Below, in pieces: positions 17,632 through 27,765 of a stretch of 64,000 nt of DNA. Under the pieces are notes generated by a model, which ran no database searches, was not told the origin of the DNA, and saw only the letters and a list, made by a program, of their open reading frames with translations. The DNA is from Limnohabitans sp. (GTDB taxonomy: Bacteria; Pseudomonadota; Gammaproteobacteria; Burkholderiales; Burkholderiaceae_C), in contig NZ_JAOASQ010000046.1 in NCBI RefSeq assembly GCF_030158565.1, forward strand, positions 1 through 64,000, read 5' to 3'. The stretch's first letter is position 1; each line of letters opens with the position of its first letter. A program made the position numbers and the translations under genes.

Positions 17632-18881
17632 AAAACGACACCGAATCGATGGCTTCCCCCTTGAATGGCGCAATGGCACCCGTGGCCGCAGCCTCTGCCC
17701 CTCTGCCCCAAGCGGCCAAGCGGGTGATGGCCTTGCTGGCCCGCTTGAAGGTGGGCACCCTCACCTTGTACGGCCCCGATGGTGCCGCACATGTGTTTGG
17801 CAACCACCAAGCCCCTTTTGCCACGCTGCACATTCAGCGCTGGGAGGTGTGCGCCGCCGTGCTCAAGTCGGGCGACATCGGCTTTGCAGAAGCCTATATG
17901 GACGGCGATTGGGCCACGCCCTCTTTGGCGGATTTGTTGTGCTTGTTCATCGCCAACCGCCGCGAGATCGAAAGCGCCATTTATGGCCACTGGCTGGGGC
18001 GCTTGGCGTACCAGGTCAAACATTGGCTGCACCGAAACAACAAAACCAACAGCCGCAAAAACATCCACGCGCATTACGACCTGGGCAATGCGTTTTACCA
18101 AGTTTGGCTGGATGGCACGATGAATTACTCGTCGGCCTTGTTTGACGGCGACAAGACCCAGGACATGGCGGAGGCGCAAAAAGCCAAAGTCCGCCGGGCC
18201 TTGCGCATGACGGGTGTCCAGCCGGGAGACCGGGTGTTGGAGATCGGTTGCGGTTGGGGTGCTTTGGCCGAGGCAGCCACCTGCGAGCTGGGTGCGCACA
18301 TCACGGGCGTGACCTTGTCCACCGAACAGCTGGCCTTTGCCCAAGCGCGCATGAGCCGTTTGGGTGTGGCGGCGCAGGCCGATTTGCGTTTGCAGGATTA
18401 CCGCGACATCAGCGATGCACCGTTCGATGCGATTTGCTCGATCGAGATGATCGAGGCGGTGGGCCAAGCGTATTGGCCCACGTATTTTCAGACTGTGAGT
18501 CGCTTGCTCAAGCCCGGTGGTCACGCTTGCATCCAGAGCATCACCATCGATGACGCCTTGTTCGATCGATATGTGAAGTCCACCGACTTCATCCAGCAGT
18601 ACATCTTCCCGGGTGGCTGCTTGCCCAGTCCGAGCGAGTTCCGCAAGCAAGCCCGTGCCGCAGGCCTGGAGGTGGTGGACGAGTTGAACTTTGGTCCCGA
18701 TTACGCCGAGACCTTGCGCCGTTGGCGTGACAGCTTCATGGCGCAGCTGGACCAGGTTCGTGCCCTGAAGTTCGATGACCGCTTCATTCGATTGTGGGAG
18801 TTTTATCTGGCGTATTGCGAAGCGGCTTTTGATGAGGCCAACATCGATGTGATCCAGTTCACATTGCGCAAGCCCGCTTGA
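17628..18881 (+). CDS. cyclopropane-fatty-acyl-phospholipid synthase family methyltransferase
   Basis: A 417-residue SAM-dependent methyltransferase that acts on double bonds of membrane phospholipid acyl chains. Family motifs are YDLGNAFYQVWLD (about 147-159), the SAM site VLEIGCGWGALAE (about 204), CSIEMIEAVG, and the C-terminal YLAYCEAAFDEANIDVIQF containing the conserved cysteine. The ATG at 17628 overlaps the DUF1365 stop; an alternative ATG lies 21 bp later. The context (flavoprotein plus DUF1365) favours the Cfa-like branch that methylates rather than the classical stationary-phase Cfa, so no gene symbol is given. Confidence 0.9.
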   Translation: MKNDTESMASPLNGAMAPVAAASAPLPQAAKRVMALLARLKVGTLTLYGPDGAAHVFGNHQAPFATLHIQRWEVCAAVLKSGDIGFAEAYMDGDWATPSLADLLCLFIANRREIESAIYGHWLGRLAYQVKHWLHRNNKTNSRKNIHAHYDLGNAFYQVWLDGTMNYSSALFDGDKTQDMAEAQKAKVRRALRMTGVQPGDRVLEIGCGWGALAEAATCELGAHITGVTLSTEQLAFAQARMSRLGVAAQADLRLQDYRDISDAPFDAICSIEMIEAVGQAYWPTYFQTVSRLLKPGGHACIQSITIDDALFDRYVKSTDFIQQYIFPGGCLPSPSEFRKQARAAGLEVVDELNFGPDYAETLRRWRDSFMAQLDQVRALKFDDRFIRLWEFYLAYCEAAFDEANIDVIQFTLRKPA

Positions 18882-18888
18882 GCAAGCC

Positions 18889-19449
18889 ATGTTTCGCGCC
18901 ATTCGTTCATCGATCCTGACACTCTCATGCGTGGTCATGGGTGCATTGCCATCGCCATCGGCTTGGGCGGATACAGCCTTGGTGTCTGAGACGGCGGTGC
19001 CCAAGGGCGCCGTGCCGACAGCCTTTTCGCGCTTGCGTGTGTGGGGCTTTGATGTCTACGACGCCCGACTGTGGACCCTGCCGGGCTTTGTTGCGACCCG
19101 GTTTGAGCAACAGCTGTTTGCGCTGGAGCTGAAGTATTTGCGCAAGCTCGATGGTGATGCCATCGCCAGCCGGTCGATACAAGAAATGCGACGTGTAGGC
19201 ACGTTCACCGAGCAGCAGGAAAAAACCTGGCTTCAGGCCATGCGGCAGTTGTTTCCCAATGTGGATCACAACGACCGCATCACAGGACTGAACTGGCCCG
19301 GCAAAGGGGTGGAGTTTTGGCTCAATGGTCAGCGCTTGGGGCTGGTGCAAGACCCCGTTTTTGCCCGGTTATTTTTTGGCATTTGGCTGCACGAACGCAC
19401 GTCAGAGCCCAAGATGCGCTTGCAGCTTTTGCAAGGCTTGGCGCCGTGA
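18889..19449 (+). CDS. chalcone isomerase-like exported protein
   Basis: A 186-residue protein with a signal peptide (about 1-27, SAWA) and a chalcone-isomerase-like domain (FDVYDARLWTLPG, LELKYLRKLDGDAIA, NWPGKGVEFW). Bacterial members are not flavonoid enzymes; relatives of the fold bind fatty acids. It begins 7 bp after the Cfa-like gene and so belongs to the same transcript. A role in handling modified fatty acids is plausible from the fold and the neighbours but not shown. Confidence 0.85.
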   Translation: MFRAIRSSILTLSCVVMGALPSPSAWADTALVSETAVPKGAVPTAFSRLRVWGFDVYDARLWTLPGFVATRFEQQLFALELKYLRKLDGDAIASRSIQEMRRVGTFTEQQEKTWLQAMRQLFPNVDHNDRITGLNWPGKGVEFWLNGQRLGLVQDPVFARLFFGIWLHERTSEPKMRLQLLQGLAP

Positions 19450-19490
19450 ATGGTGCCAGGCTCCCGAGCTGGTCCAATGAAAGGCACATC

Positions 19491-20072
19491 ATGACTGCAT
19501 TCGATCACCGTCGCCGCGCTTTGCGGCGCATGGCCGTACTCCCTCTGGCCGCAAGCCTGCCCTTTGTGGGGGGCTGTGCATCGCCTCAGGTGCAGCAGTA
19601 CGCGCAAGAAAAACCCAACCTTGACTTGCGCACCTACTTCAATGGCAAGGTCGACGCTTGGGGCGTCTTCACCGACCGCAGCGGTCAGGTGGTCAAGCGC
19701 TTCACTGTCGAGATGGATTGCAGCTGGCAAGGTGACGAAGGCGTGTTGGATGAAGCCTTTGTGTATTCAGATGGCACACGCCAGCGCCGCATCTGGAAGC
19801 TCAAAGCCGGGCCCAACGGCGCCTACACCGGCGTGGCCGACGATGTGGTGGGCCAAGCCCAGGGCCAGGTCAGTGGAAACGCTTTTCGCTGGGGCTACAC
19901 CCTCGCCTTACCGGTTGATGGCAAGGTCTGGGAGGTGGACTTTGACGACTGGATGTACCTGATGGACGAGCGGGTGATGCTCAACAAGGCGACCATGAGC
20001 AAGTGGGGCATTCGCCTGGGCGAAGTGACTTTGTCCTTCACCCGCCGCACGCCTTTGGCTTTGCCGAAATGA
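19491..20072 (+). CDS. DUF3833 family lipoprotein
   Basis: A 193-residue DUF3833 protein. The N-terminus is basic, then hydrophobic, ending in a lipobox-like FVGGC (about Cys29), so it is probably anchored to the outer membrane. Family features include the LDLRTYFNGKVDAWGVF segment, which follows the lipobox, and DFDDWMYLMDERVMLNKATMSKWG near the end. The function is unknown; the family is nearly always linked to the Cfa/flavoprotein/SDR group. The ATG at 19491 lies 41 bp after the previous stop and its stop overlaps the next ATG. Confidence 0.85.
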   Translation: MTAFDHRRRALRRMAVLPLAASLPFVGGCASPQVQQYAQEKPNLDLRTYFNGKVDAWGVFTDRSGQVVKRFTVEMDCSWQGDEGVLDEAFVYSDGTRQRRIWKLKAGPNGAYTGVADDVVGQAQGQVSGNAFRWGYTLALPVDGKVWEVDFDDWMYLMDERVMLNKATMSKWGIRLGEVTLSFTRRTPLALPK

Positions 20073-20842
20073 AGGCCTTGAACACACCCATCACCGATTG
20101 GACGGGCCGACGCGTCTGGCTGGTGGGCGCATCCACCGGCATTGGCTTGGCCTGTGCGCAGCAGATGCGGCAAGCCGGTGCGCTGGTGATCATTTCAGCG
20201 CGCAATCCGCAAGGCGTTAGTGACTGGGCCGCAAGCGATACGGGTGTCCAATGGCAGCCATTGGATGTCACGGTGCAGGCCGATGTGCAGGCCACTGCGC
20301 AGAATATTCTGGCGCAAGGCCCACTCGACATGGTGGTCTATGCCGCAGGCCACTACCGCGCTCAACGCGCTACGGCGATGGACTTGCAGCAGCTGTTGCA
20401 ACACGACCGGGTCAATTACCAGGGGGCTTTGCAGGTGCTGGATGCCGTCTTGCCCGGCCTGTTGGCGCAAGGTCACGGCCACATCAGCTTGCTCAGCAGT
20501 GTGGCGGGCTGGCGCGGCTTGCCCAATGGTCTGGCCTATGGCCCGACCAAGGCGGCCCTGACCCATTTGGCCGAAACCCTGTACCTCGATTTGCAAGACG
20601 CGGGCATCGGCGTGAGTGTGGTCAACCCCGGTTTTGTCGACACACCTTTGACAGCGCAAAACGAGTTCACCATGCCCGCCTTGATCAGCCCTGAGCAAGC
20701 GGCTCAAGCGATGCTCAAGGGCTGGGCTCAAGGTACTTTTGACATCCACTTTCCCAAGCGATTTACCCTGTGGCTCAAGCTCTTGCGCGTCTTGCCCTAC
20801 CGTTGGTACTTTCCGCTGGTGCGGCGCTTCACAGGACTTTGA
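20069..20842 (+). CDS. short-chain dehydrogenase/reductase
   Basis: A 257-residue classical SDR. The cofactor motif GASTGIG is near residue 16, the VVYAAGHY stretch stands for NNAG, and the active site is SVAGWRG plus YGPTKAA (Tyr and Lys about residues 155-159). The C-terminal hydrophobic, basic tail suggests membrane association. The start overlaps the DUF3833 stop by ATGA. The expected substrate is a lipid or carbonyl product of the upstream enzymes, inferred only from the operon. Confidence 0.9.
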   Translation: MKALNTPITDWTGRRVWLVGASTGIGLACAQQMRQAGALVIISARNPQGVSDWAASDTGVQWQPLDVTVQADVQATAQNILAQGPLDMVVYAAGHYRAQRATAMDLQQLLQHDRVNYQGALQVLDAVLPGLLAQGHGHISLLSSVAGWRGLPNGLAYGPTKAALTHLAETLYLDLQDAGIGVSVVNPGFVDTPLTAQNEFTMPALISPEQAAQAMLKGWAQGTFDIHFPKRFTLWLKLLRVLPYRWYFPLVRRFTGL

Positions 20843-20844
20843 CC

Positions 20845-21279
20845 ATGGACACACGCCTTGCCACAGCCCGCCTGGCCCGTTTTTTTGAAGCGTTGACGCC
20901 GCAAAGCGTGCCGCAGTTGCATGCCTTGTATGACGCACAGGCCCACTTCAAAGACCCCTTCAACGAGGTGCAGGGATTGCCCGAGATCGAGCGCATTTTT
21001 CGGCACATGTATGTGGCGCTGGATGGGCCGCACTTCGTCATCACCAGCCAGTTGGTCGATGGGGCGCAGGCCTTTTTAACTTGGGAGTTCCGCTTTCGCT
21101 TCAAGCGCTTTGACACGCACACTTTGCAAACCGTGCGTGGCGGCAGCCACATCCTGTTCAACGAGCAAGGCTTGGTGACCTTGCACCGAGACTACTGGGA
21201 TGCGGCCGAGGAGTTGTACGAAAAACTGCCCCTGCTGGGCGGGGTGATGCGTTGGCTTAAAAAACGCGCCAACACCTGA
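20845..21279 (+). CDS. NTF2-like (SnoaL fold) protein
   Basis: A 144-residue small cone-shaped protein of the nuclear transport factor 2-like superfamily, with LYDAQAHFKDPFNEVQG near residue 28 and HRDYWDAAEELYEKLP near 112. Such proteins may act as isomerases or ligand binders. It starts 2 bp after the SDR stop and is the last gene of the cluster; the next gene is on the other strand. This SDR plus NTF2-like pair is common in the same stress-linked operons in gammaproteobacteria. Confidence 0.85.
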   Translation: MDTRLATARLARFFEALTPQSVPQLHALYDAQAHFKDPFNEVQGLPEIERIFRHMYVALDGPHFVITSQLVDGAQAFLTWEFRFRFKRFDTHTLQTVRGGSHILFNEQGLVTLHRDYWDAAEELYEKLPLLGGVMRWLKKRANT

Positions 21280-21322
21280 AACGATCCGCAGGTCGGAGCT
21301 TGAGCGCCGACCTGCAGACGCA

Positions 21323-21937
21323 TCAAGCCGGTTGGCTTTCTGCGAAGCTGGGGCGTTGCGCCAGTTTGTCGTAGAGCTTTTGCAAGTTTGGATAAGGTGT
21401 GCGCCAGTCGATTTGCGGGAATCGGAAGTCCAGATAGCCGACCGCGCAGCCGACAGCGATGTCCGACAAGCTCATGTGGATGCCTGAGCAAAACGCTTTG
21501 TCGCCCAAACCCAAGCTCATGGCGCGCAGGCTGTGGTGGATTTTGTCCAGTTGTCGGTCAATCCAGGCGGTGCTGCGCTGGCTGTCTGTGCGCCCGGGCC
21601 ACACGGCCTCCAGGCGAGCCAGGATGGCGGCATCGAGCAGGCCATCGGCCAATGCTTCCCAGGTTTTGACTTCTGCACGCTCGCGCCCTGCAGAAGGAAT
21701 GAGTTTGCCCACGGGCGAGAGCGTGTCCAGGTACTCCACGATCACGCGTGAGTCGAACACGGCTTCGCCGCCTTCCATGATCAGGCAAGGTACTTTGCCC
21801 AAAGGATTGGACTCATGGATGCGCGTTTGGTCGGACCAGACGTCTTCGCTGATGAACTGGTAGTCCAGTTTTTTCTCGGCCATGACAATGCGCACTTTGC
21901 GCACGTAAGGACTGGTGATGGCGCCGATGAGTTTCAT
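21323..21937 (-). CDS. glutathione S-transferase family protein
   Basis: A 204-residue GST. The N-terminal thioredoxin-like domain begins MKLIGAITSPYVRKV and has the glutathione-binding NPLGKVPCL and EAVFDSRVIVEYLD motifs; the all-helical C-terminal domain follows. It converges with the lipid cluster and is divergent from purB. The substrate is unknown. Confidence 0.9.
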   Translation of the reverse strand: MKLIGAITSPYVRKVRIVMAEKKLDYQFISEDVWSDQTRIHESNPLGKVPCLIMEGGEAVFDSRVIVEYLDTLSPVGKLIPSAGRERAEVKTWEALADGLLDAAILARLEAVWPGRTDSQRSTAWIDRQLDKIHHSLRAMSLGLGDKAFCSGIHMSLSDIAVGCAVGYLDFRFPQIDWRTPYPNLQKLYDKLAQRPSFAESQPA

Positions 21938-22024
21938 GTGTCCAGAAGTCTTGTGAAGATGAGGACGATTCTAGGGGGGAGAATCTGCAAAGTGCCTGAC
22001 AGGCCACAGGATTGTGTCGCTTAG

Positions 22025-23458
<1,434 letters not shown>

Positions 23459-23467
23459 CGGGTTTTC

Positions 23468-24028
23468 ATGGCGCTCAAATCCACCATCTACAAAGCCAAC
23501 CTGTCGATCGCTGACATCGATCACAGCTACTACGAAGACCATCAGCTGACGCTGGCGCGCCACCCCAGCGAGACCGATGAGCGCATGATGATCCGCTTGC
23601 TGGCCCTGGCCATCAACGCCTACAAACTGCAGGCCGTGTGCAACGGCGACGGCAAGCTGGCCTTTGGCGCGGGCCTGTCGGACCCGGACGATCCGGACGT
23701 CAGCCTGCGCGACTTCACCGGTCAGACCCGCATGTGGATTGAGGTGGGCCAGCCCGAAGACAAACCCATCATGAAAGCCTGCCAAAAGGCCGACGAGGTC
23801 TTGCTGTATTGCTTCAACCACGCGGCCGAAGTCTGGTGGAAAGGCATCGAGACCAAGTTGACCCGGCTGGACAAGCTGCAGGTCTGGCGCGTGCCCACCG
23901 AGCGCTCACAAGAGCTGGCCCAACTGGCCGAGCGCAGCATGCAGCTGCAAGCCACGGTGCAGGAAGGTGAAGTCACCTTCAGCAGCGACAAGGGCAGTGT
24001 TCACATCGAGCTCACCCGCTGGAAATAA
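23468..24028 (+). CDS. YaeQ family protein
   Basis: A 186-residue YaeQ protein (MALKSTIYKANLSIADIDH at the start, HPSETDERMM, LYCFNHAAEVWW). The family has a restriction-endonuclease-like fold with an unknown target; early claims of RfaH-like suppression were not confirmed. It is only 9 bp downstream of purB. Confidence 0.9.
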   Translation: MALKSTIYKANLSIADIDHSYYEDHQLTLARHPSETDERMMIRLLALAINAYKLQAVCNGDGKLAFGAGLSDPDDPDVSLRDFTGQTRMWIEVGQPEDKPIMKACQKADEVLLYCFNHAAEVWWKGIETKLTRLDKLQVWRVPTERSQELAQLAERSMQLQATVQEGEVTFSSDKGSVHIELTRWK

Positions 24029-24108
24029 GCGGGTAGGAGCAGCACCCTGTGCGCGATTCTCAAATGGCCGAGTTGGTGTTTCCCGCACGGGATGCGGGTT
24101 GAAATGCT

Positions 24109-24567
24109 TTAACTCAAATCCAGTTTGCTCTGGGCTTCTGCCGCCGCCTTGGCCCATTGGCGGTCTTCGGCGGCACGTTCGGCGTATTTGTTGAAGCGCC
24201 AGGAAGTGCCTTCGGTGGTGATGCGGTGCCAGACGGCGCGCTTTTCACCTGGCGTCATTTCGGTCCACAGCTGCACTTCTTCAAAAGTGCGGCCGCAGCC
24301 TTTGCACATGTCATCGCCCTGGCTGGTCGAGCAAATCGCAATGCAGGGCGTGTCGGGCGTGCCGGCATACCAGTCCTGCCAGGCCTCTGCGGCGGCCAGC
24401 GGCAGGCTGAACTCGTCGGCATAGTCCTGCTTGAAGTACACCATCTGACCATACACATCGGCCAAGGCGCGCAGCTCGCGTGGCAAAGCCACCCCGTCCG
24501 GTGAGGGGTTTTTGATCCGCCAGTGGTTGATGGCGGCTTCGATGTCGGTGATGTGGATGCCGGCCAT
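24109..24567 (-). CDS. DUF3717/DUF1289 domain protein
   Basis: A 152-residue protein with two domains. The N-terminal DUF3717 part begins MAGIHITDIEAAINHWR; the C-terminal DUF1289 part has four cysteines (PCIAICS and MCKGCGR) that may bind metal or an Fe-S cluster, followed by the family FEEVQLWTEMTPGEKRAVW. The ATG at 24567 is chosen because the upstream frame lacks family resemblance. The function is unknown. It converges with yaeQ across an 80-bp gap that holds a small CCCGCA/TGCGGG hairpin. Confidence 0.85.
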   Translation of the reverse strand: MAGIHITDIEAAINHWRIKNPSPDGVALPRELRALADVYGQMVYFKQDYADEFSLPLAAAEAWQDWYAGTPDTPCIAICSTSQGDDMCKGCGRTFEEVQLWTEMTPGEKRAVWHRITTEGTSWRFNKYAERAAEDRQWAKAAAEAQSKLDLS

Positions 24568-24689
24568 GGTGTGTTGAAGAGCAGGACGCAAATCATAGCG
24601 GGTTGCAGGCGAGTGATGCACTTTGTGCAGGCTTGCATGCCTGAATTTCCCTTCAACGCACAAGGACAAACCCAACCACGGTTTAATCT

Positions 24690-24827
24690 GATCTTGAAGG
24701 GGAGTAGCTCTCTCATGCCCCAAGGTGCAAAGCCTTGAGGCACTTTGATAAGCCGTCATGACGAAGTTTTACTTCCGGTTTATCAGGCGCCAGAACTTGG
24801 TTCTGACGTCGAGCAAGACCTTCGATC
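24690..24827 (+). ncRNA. yybP-ykoY (manganese) riboswitch
   Basis: Two hallmarks of this Mn2+-sensing aptamer are present in order: GAAGGGGAGTAGC at 24696-24708 and GAGCAAGACCTTC at 24811-24823. The closing stem pairs GATC..GAAGG (24690-24700) with CCTTCGATC (24819-24827), and GCCGTCATGACG lies between. A long inverted repeat follows (TCGAATCGA 24838-24846 with TCGATTCGA 24889-24897, enclosing a GTGCA/TGCAC hairpin), and the ATG of a TerC gene is 103 nt downstream. The platform has no U-run, so control of translation is more likely than termination. Known members control TerC/Alx, MntP and P-type ATPases. Confidence 0.87.
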
Positions 24828-24930
24828 ATCGCCTGTGTCGAATCGATCGAAGCTTGCCGTGCAGTTTGGTTTGCACATGAAGTTCCCCTCGATTCGATGC
24901 AGGTTCAACAATGGAATCTGGAGTCTTCTG

Positions 24931-25620
24931 ATGGAATTTTTATCCGCACCTTGGTGGTCTGCTTTGTTGGCGATCATTTTGATTGACCTCGTTTTGGCTG
25001 GCGACAATGCCATCGTGATCGCACTGGCTGCGCGCAGTTTGCCCGCTGATCTGCAAAAGAAAGCCATCCTTTGGGGCACGGTGGGTGCGATCGCTGTGCG
25101 CTCGGTCATGACCTTGTGCGTGGTCTGGCTCTTGCAAATCCCCGGCCTGATGCTGGTGGGGGGTTTGGGTTTGCTCTGGATCGCCTACAAACTCATCGCC
25201 GACACCGGTGACCACGATGAGCACGGTCCTGCTGCCACCACGTTCTGGGGTGCCATGAAGACCATCATCGTGGCCGATGCCTTGATGGGTGTCGACAACG
25301 TTTTGGGCGTGGCAGGTGCCGCACATGGTTCGTGGGACTTGGTCATTCTGGGTTTGCTCATCAGCGTGCCGATTGTGGTGTTTGGCAGCTCTGTCGTGCT
25401 CAAGCTGGTCGATCGTTTTCCGATGATCATCCAGTTGGGCGCTGCTGTGCTGGCTTTCACCGCGGCCAAGATGATCGTGGGCGAGCCTTTGCTGGACAGT
25501 GTGTTCGATGCGCCCTCTCAAGCCATTTGGCGTTGGACCACTTACTTGGTGGCCATCGCCTTGGTGTTGGGCGCGGGTTGGTGGTCTTCCAGAGTGGACA
25601 GCACGTCCACCAAGGCCTGA
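24931..25620 (+). CDS. TerC family membrane protein (YjbE-type metal exporter)
   Basis: A 229-residue polytopic protein with about seven helices. The paired family motifs IDLVLAGDNAIVIALA (helix 1) and DALMGVDNVLGVAGA (middle) hold the conserved Asp-Asn residues thought to bind metal. The manganese riboswitch just upstream supports a role in Mn2+ export or metallation of exported proteins. The ATG at 24931 has GGAG 8 bases upstream; longer in-frame starts would overlap the riboswitch and are rejected. A second TerC of a different subgroup lies at 31711-32421. Confidence 0.92.
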   Translation: MEFLSAPWWSALLAIILIDLVLAGDNAIVIALAARSLPADLQKKAILWGTVGAIAVRSVMTLCVVWLLQIPGLMLVGGLGLLWIAYKLIADTGDHDEHGPAATTFWGAMKTIIVADALMGVDNVLGVAGAAHGSWDLVILGLLISVPIVVFGSSVVLKLVDRFPMIIQLGAAVLAFTAAKMIVGEPLLDSVFDAPSQAIWRWTTYLVAIALVLGAGWWSSRVDSTSTKA

Positions 25621-25626
25621 ACCGGC

Positions 25627-27156
25627 TCAGCGCTCGGCTTGCATCTCGCGCACCAGCGACTGGGCTTGCCGCAAGCGGGTGTCCACAATCGACGCTTCGA
25701 TGTGATCGCCGGCTTGCAAAGTGTGGTTTTTGGCCCAGTCCTGCGCGGCGCGGAAGCGATCAATGGCGCCTTGCCAATCCATGCGGGCCATTTGCGCTTC
25801 GCCTTCGGCTCTGAGGGCATGCAAATGCTGGCCTTCCACGGCCAGCATGCTCGCCAAGGTGTTCCACGCTTGTGCGTCCAGTGGGAAGGCTTGCACCTGT
25901 TCGCGCAGTTGGTGCAGCACCTCTGTGCGTGTCGGGGTGGGGGGCAGGTTCAACAAGGCTTGTGCAGTGGCGATCAGCGTGGGCCTGTCCAGCTTGGAGG
26001 CTTGCCCTGGAGCGGCCAGCAATTGCACCACCGTATCCCAGCGGTTTTGGGCCGCAGCCCATTCGGCGCGCAGCAATTTGGCCAAGCGGGCGGGTGCGTT
26101 TTGACCGCTCACCGTGCGCTCCAAATTTTGCAAGCTGCGCTCGGCCGCCGCAAAGTCCTTGAGCTGCATGTGGGCCAAGGTGGCGCCGTACCAGACGCCA
26201 GCCTTGGTGGCCGCAGTGGCTTGGGGCAAGTTGACCTGGCTCGTTTGTGTGGAGGCGCGCCAAGCGTCCACTTGGCCTTGAGACAACACGCGAGCGCGCG
26301 CTGACAGCATGGCTTGCTCGACATCGACTCGGTTTCCAGCAGGTGGTGCATCCAATTGCAAGCGGGCTTGCATGTCTGCGATCCGCTCAGTGGTCAGGGG
26401 GTGGCTGCGCAAATACGGGTAGGCGCCGTTGTCGTTGAGTCCTGCGGCTTGCTGGAGCTTGCCGAACATGCCGACAAAGCCTTGGGGGTCATAGCCGGCT
26501 TCACGCATCACGCCAAATCCCACACGGTCGGCCTCGCGCTCCATGTCGCGTGAATAGCTCAGCTGTGACTGGATGGCGGCGGCCTGCCCCCCTACGATCA
26601 GCGCCTGCGCGCTCTGCGCACTTTTGCTGGCGGCCAACACGCCCAGAATCAAGGAGCCGATCACCCACGGTGTCAATTTGCCTTGCGCGCCCATGGAGCG
26701 CGCAATGTGACGTTGCGTGACGTGACTGAGTTCGTGTGCCAATACCGAGGCCAATTCGTCGTGTGTGCTGACCACAGCAATCAAGCCCAGGTGCACGCCC
26801 AGATAACCACCGGGCAAGGCGAAGGCGTTGACGCTGCGGTCGCGTCCCAGCAGGATGCGCCAGGCAAAACGTTCTTGCAGCTCGGGGGACAGCTCACCGC
26901 GTGCTGCAGCCGATTTGACCAAGGGGGCCCACAGGCGCTGAATGTACTCATCCAGCACGGGGTCTTCCAGGTAGTCCGGGTCGCGGTAAAGCTCGCGGGC
27001 GATGCGGTCGCCCAGCTTGCGTTCAGCGGCCAGGGAAATGCCATCACCATCACCCAGAGAGGGCAGCGCCGCGTTTTGTGGCCAGGCGGGCTGAAAACAC
27101 AGGCTTGAGGCCAGCAGCCCGAGGAGCAGTTTCGTGCGGTGGAATTTGTTTTTCAC
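25627..27156 (-). CDS. BepA-like M48 metalloprotease with TPR repeats
   Basis: A 509-residue periplasmic zinc protease and chaperone resembling BepA/YfgC, which checks outer-membrane protein and LPS assembly. It has a signal peptide (about 1-27), the zinc motif HELSH near residue 141-145 with the third ligand further on (about EADRVG), and a C-terminal TPR-like region from about 300. The start is uncertain: a GTG at 27156 puts the signal peptide at the N-terminus, while an ATG at 27231 would add 25 non-hydrophobic residues and reach the leader of moaC. It converges with the TerC gene, leaving only 6 bp. Confidence 0.88.
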   Translation of the reverse strand: MKNKFHRTKLLLGLLASSLCFQPAWPQNAALPSLGDGDGISLAAERKLGDRIARELYRDPDYLEDPVLDEYIQRLWAPLVKSAAARGELSPELQERFAWRILLGRDRSVNAFALPGGYLGVHLGLIAVVSTHDELASVLAHELSHVTQRHIARSMGAQGKLTPWVIGSLILGVLAASKSAQSAQALIVGGQAAAIQSQLSYSRDMEREADRVGFGVMREAGYDPQGFVGMFGKLQQAAGLNDNGAYPYLRSHPLTTERIADMQARLQLDAPPAGNRVDVEQAMLSARARVLSQGQVDAWRASTQTSQVNLPQATAATKAGVWYGATLAHMQLKDFAAAERSLQNLERTVSGQNAPARLAKLLRAEWAAAQNRWDTVVQLLAAPGQASKLDRPTLIATAQALLNLPPTPTRTEVLHQLREQVQAFPLDAQAWNTLASMLAVEGQHLHALRAEGEAQMARMDWQGAIDRFRAAQDWAKNHTLQAGDHIEASIVDTRLRQAQSLVREMQAER

Positions 27157-27236
27157 GACAAGGAGTGTCCCATTCAATGGCCGTATGATGACCCATTCCC
27201 GTGAACTTCTTGTAAACCATTCGGACCGCATCGCCC

Positions 27237-27722
27237 ATGACGACCTCTGATGTTTTGACCCATTTTGACGCCCAAGGACAAGCCCATATGGTGGACGTGG
27301 GGGCTAAAGCCACCACCAAGCGCGTGGCTGTGGCCATCGGTCGCATCACCATGCTGCCGGCGACGTTGACCTTGATTGAATCGGGCACCGCCAAAAAAGG
27401 CGATGTGCTGGGCATTGCCCGCATCGCCGGCATCATGGGCGCGAAAAAGACCAGTGAGTTGATCCCGCTGTGCCACCCAATTGGCCTGACCCGCGTGGCG
27501 GTCGAGTTTGAAGTGTTGACGGCTGAATCGACCGTGGTCTGCAAAGCCACCGCCGAGACCGTGGGCCAGACCGGTGTGGAGATGGAAGCCTTGACCGCCG
27601 TGCAGGTGGCCTTGCTCACCATTTATGACATGTGCAAAGCTGTTGATAGAGGCATGACCATGAACGGCATCACGCTGCTGGAAAAGCATGGGGGCAAGTC
27701 GGGCAGCTTTGTGGCTGCATAA
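27237..27722 (+). CDS. moaC: cyclic pyranopterin monophosphate synthase
   Basis: A 161-residue enzyme of molybdenum cofactor synthesis that makes cyclic pyranopterin monophosphate from the MoaA product. Key residues are Lys54 in [19 protein letters not shown], His80 in LCHPI, and Asp131/Lys134 in [11 protein letters not shown]. Length and sequence are complete. A second, diverged copy of codons 91-161 lies at 29436-29654. The 3' third of this gene was therefore probably supplied by the integrative element that begins inside it, leaving a functional hybrid gene; this is inference from the duplicated end. Confidence 0.95.
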   Translation: MTTSDVLTHFDAQGQAHMVDVGAKATTKRVAVAIGRITMLPATLTLIESGTAKKGDVLGIARIAGIMGAKKTSELIPLCHPIGLTRVAVEFEVLTAESTVVCKATAETVGQTGVEMEALTAVQVALLTIYDMCKAVDRGMTMNGITLLEKHGGKSGSFVAA

Positions 27723-27765
27723 AAACCTGTTGTTTTTCAACGGGTTAGTTGTGTTGGCGTTACCG

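Noticed and set aside
24745-24930. 62-residue extension of the first TerC
   Set aside because: It would overlap the riboswitch and hairpin; the family N-terminus starts at 24931.
27157-27231. Longer ATG start of the BepA-like protease
   Set aside because: It would put 25 non-hydrophobic residues ahead of the signal peptide and extend into the moaC leader.
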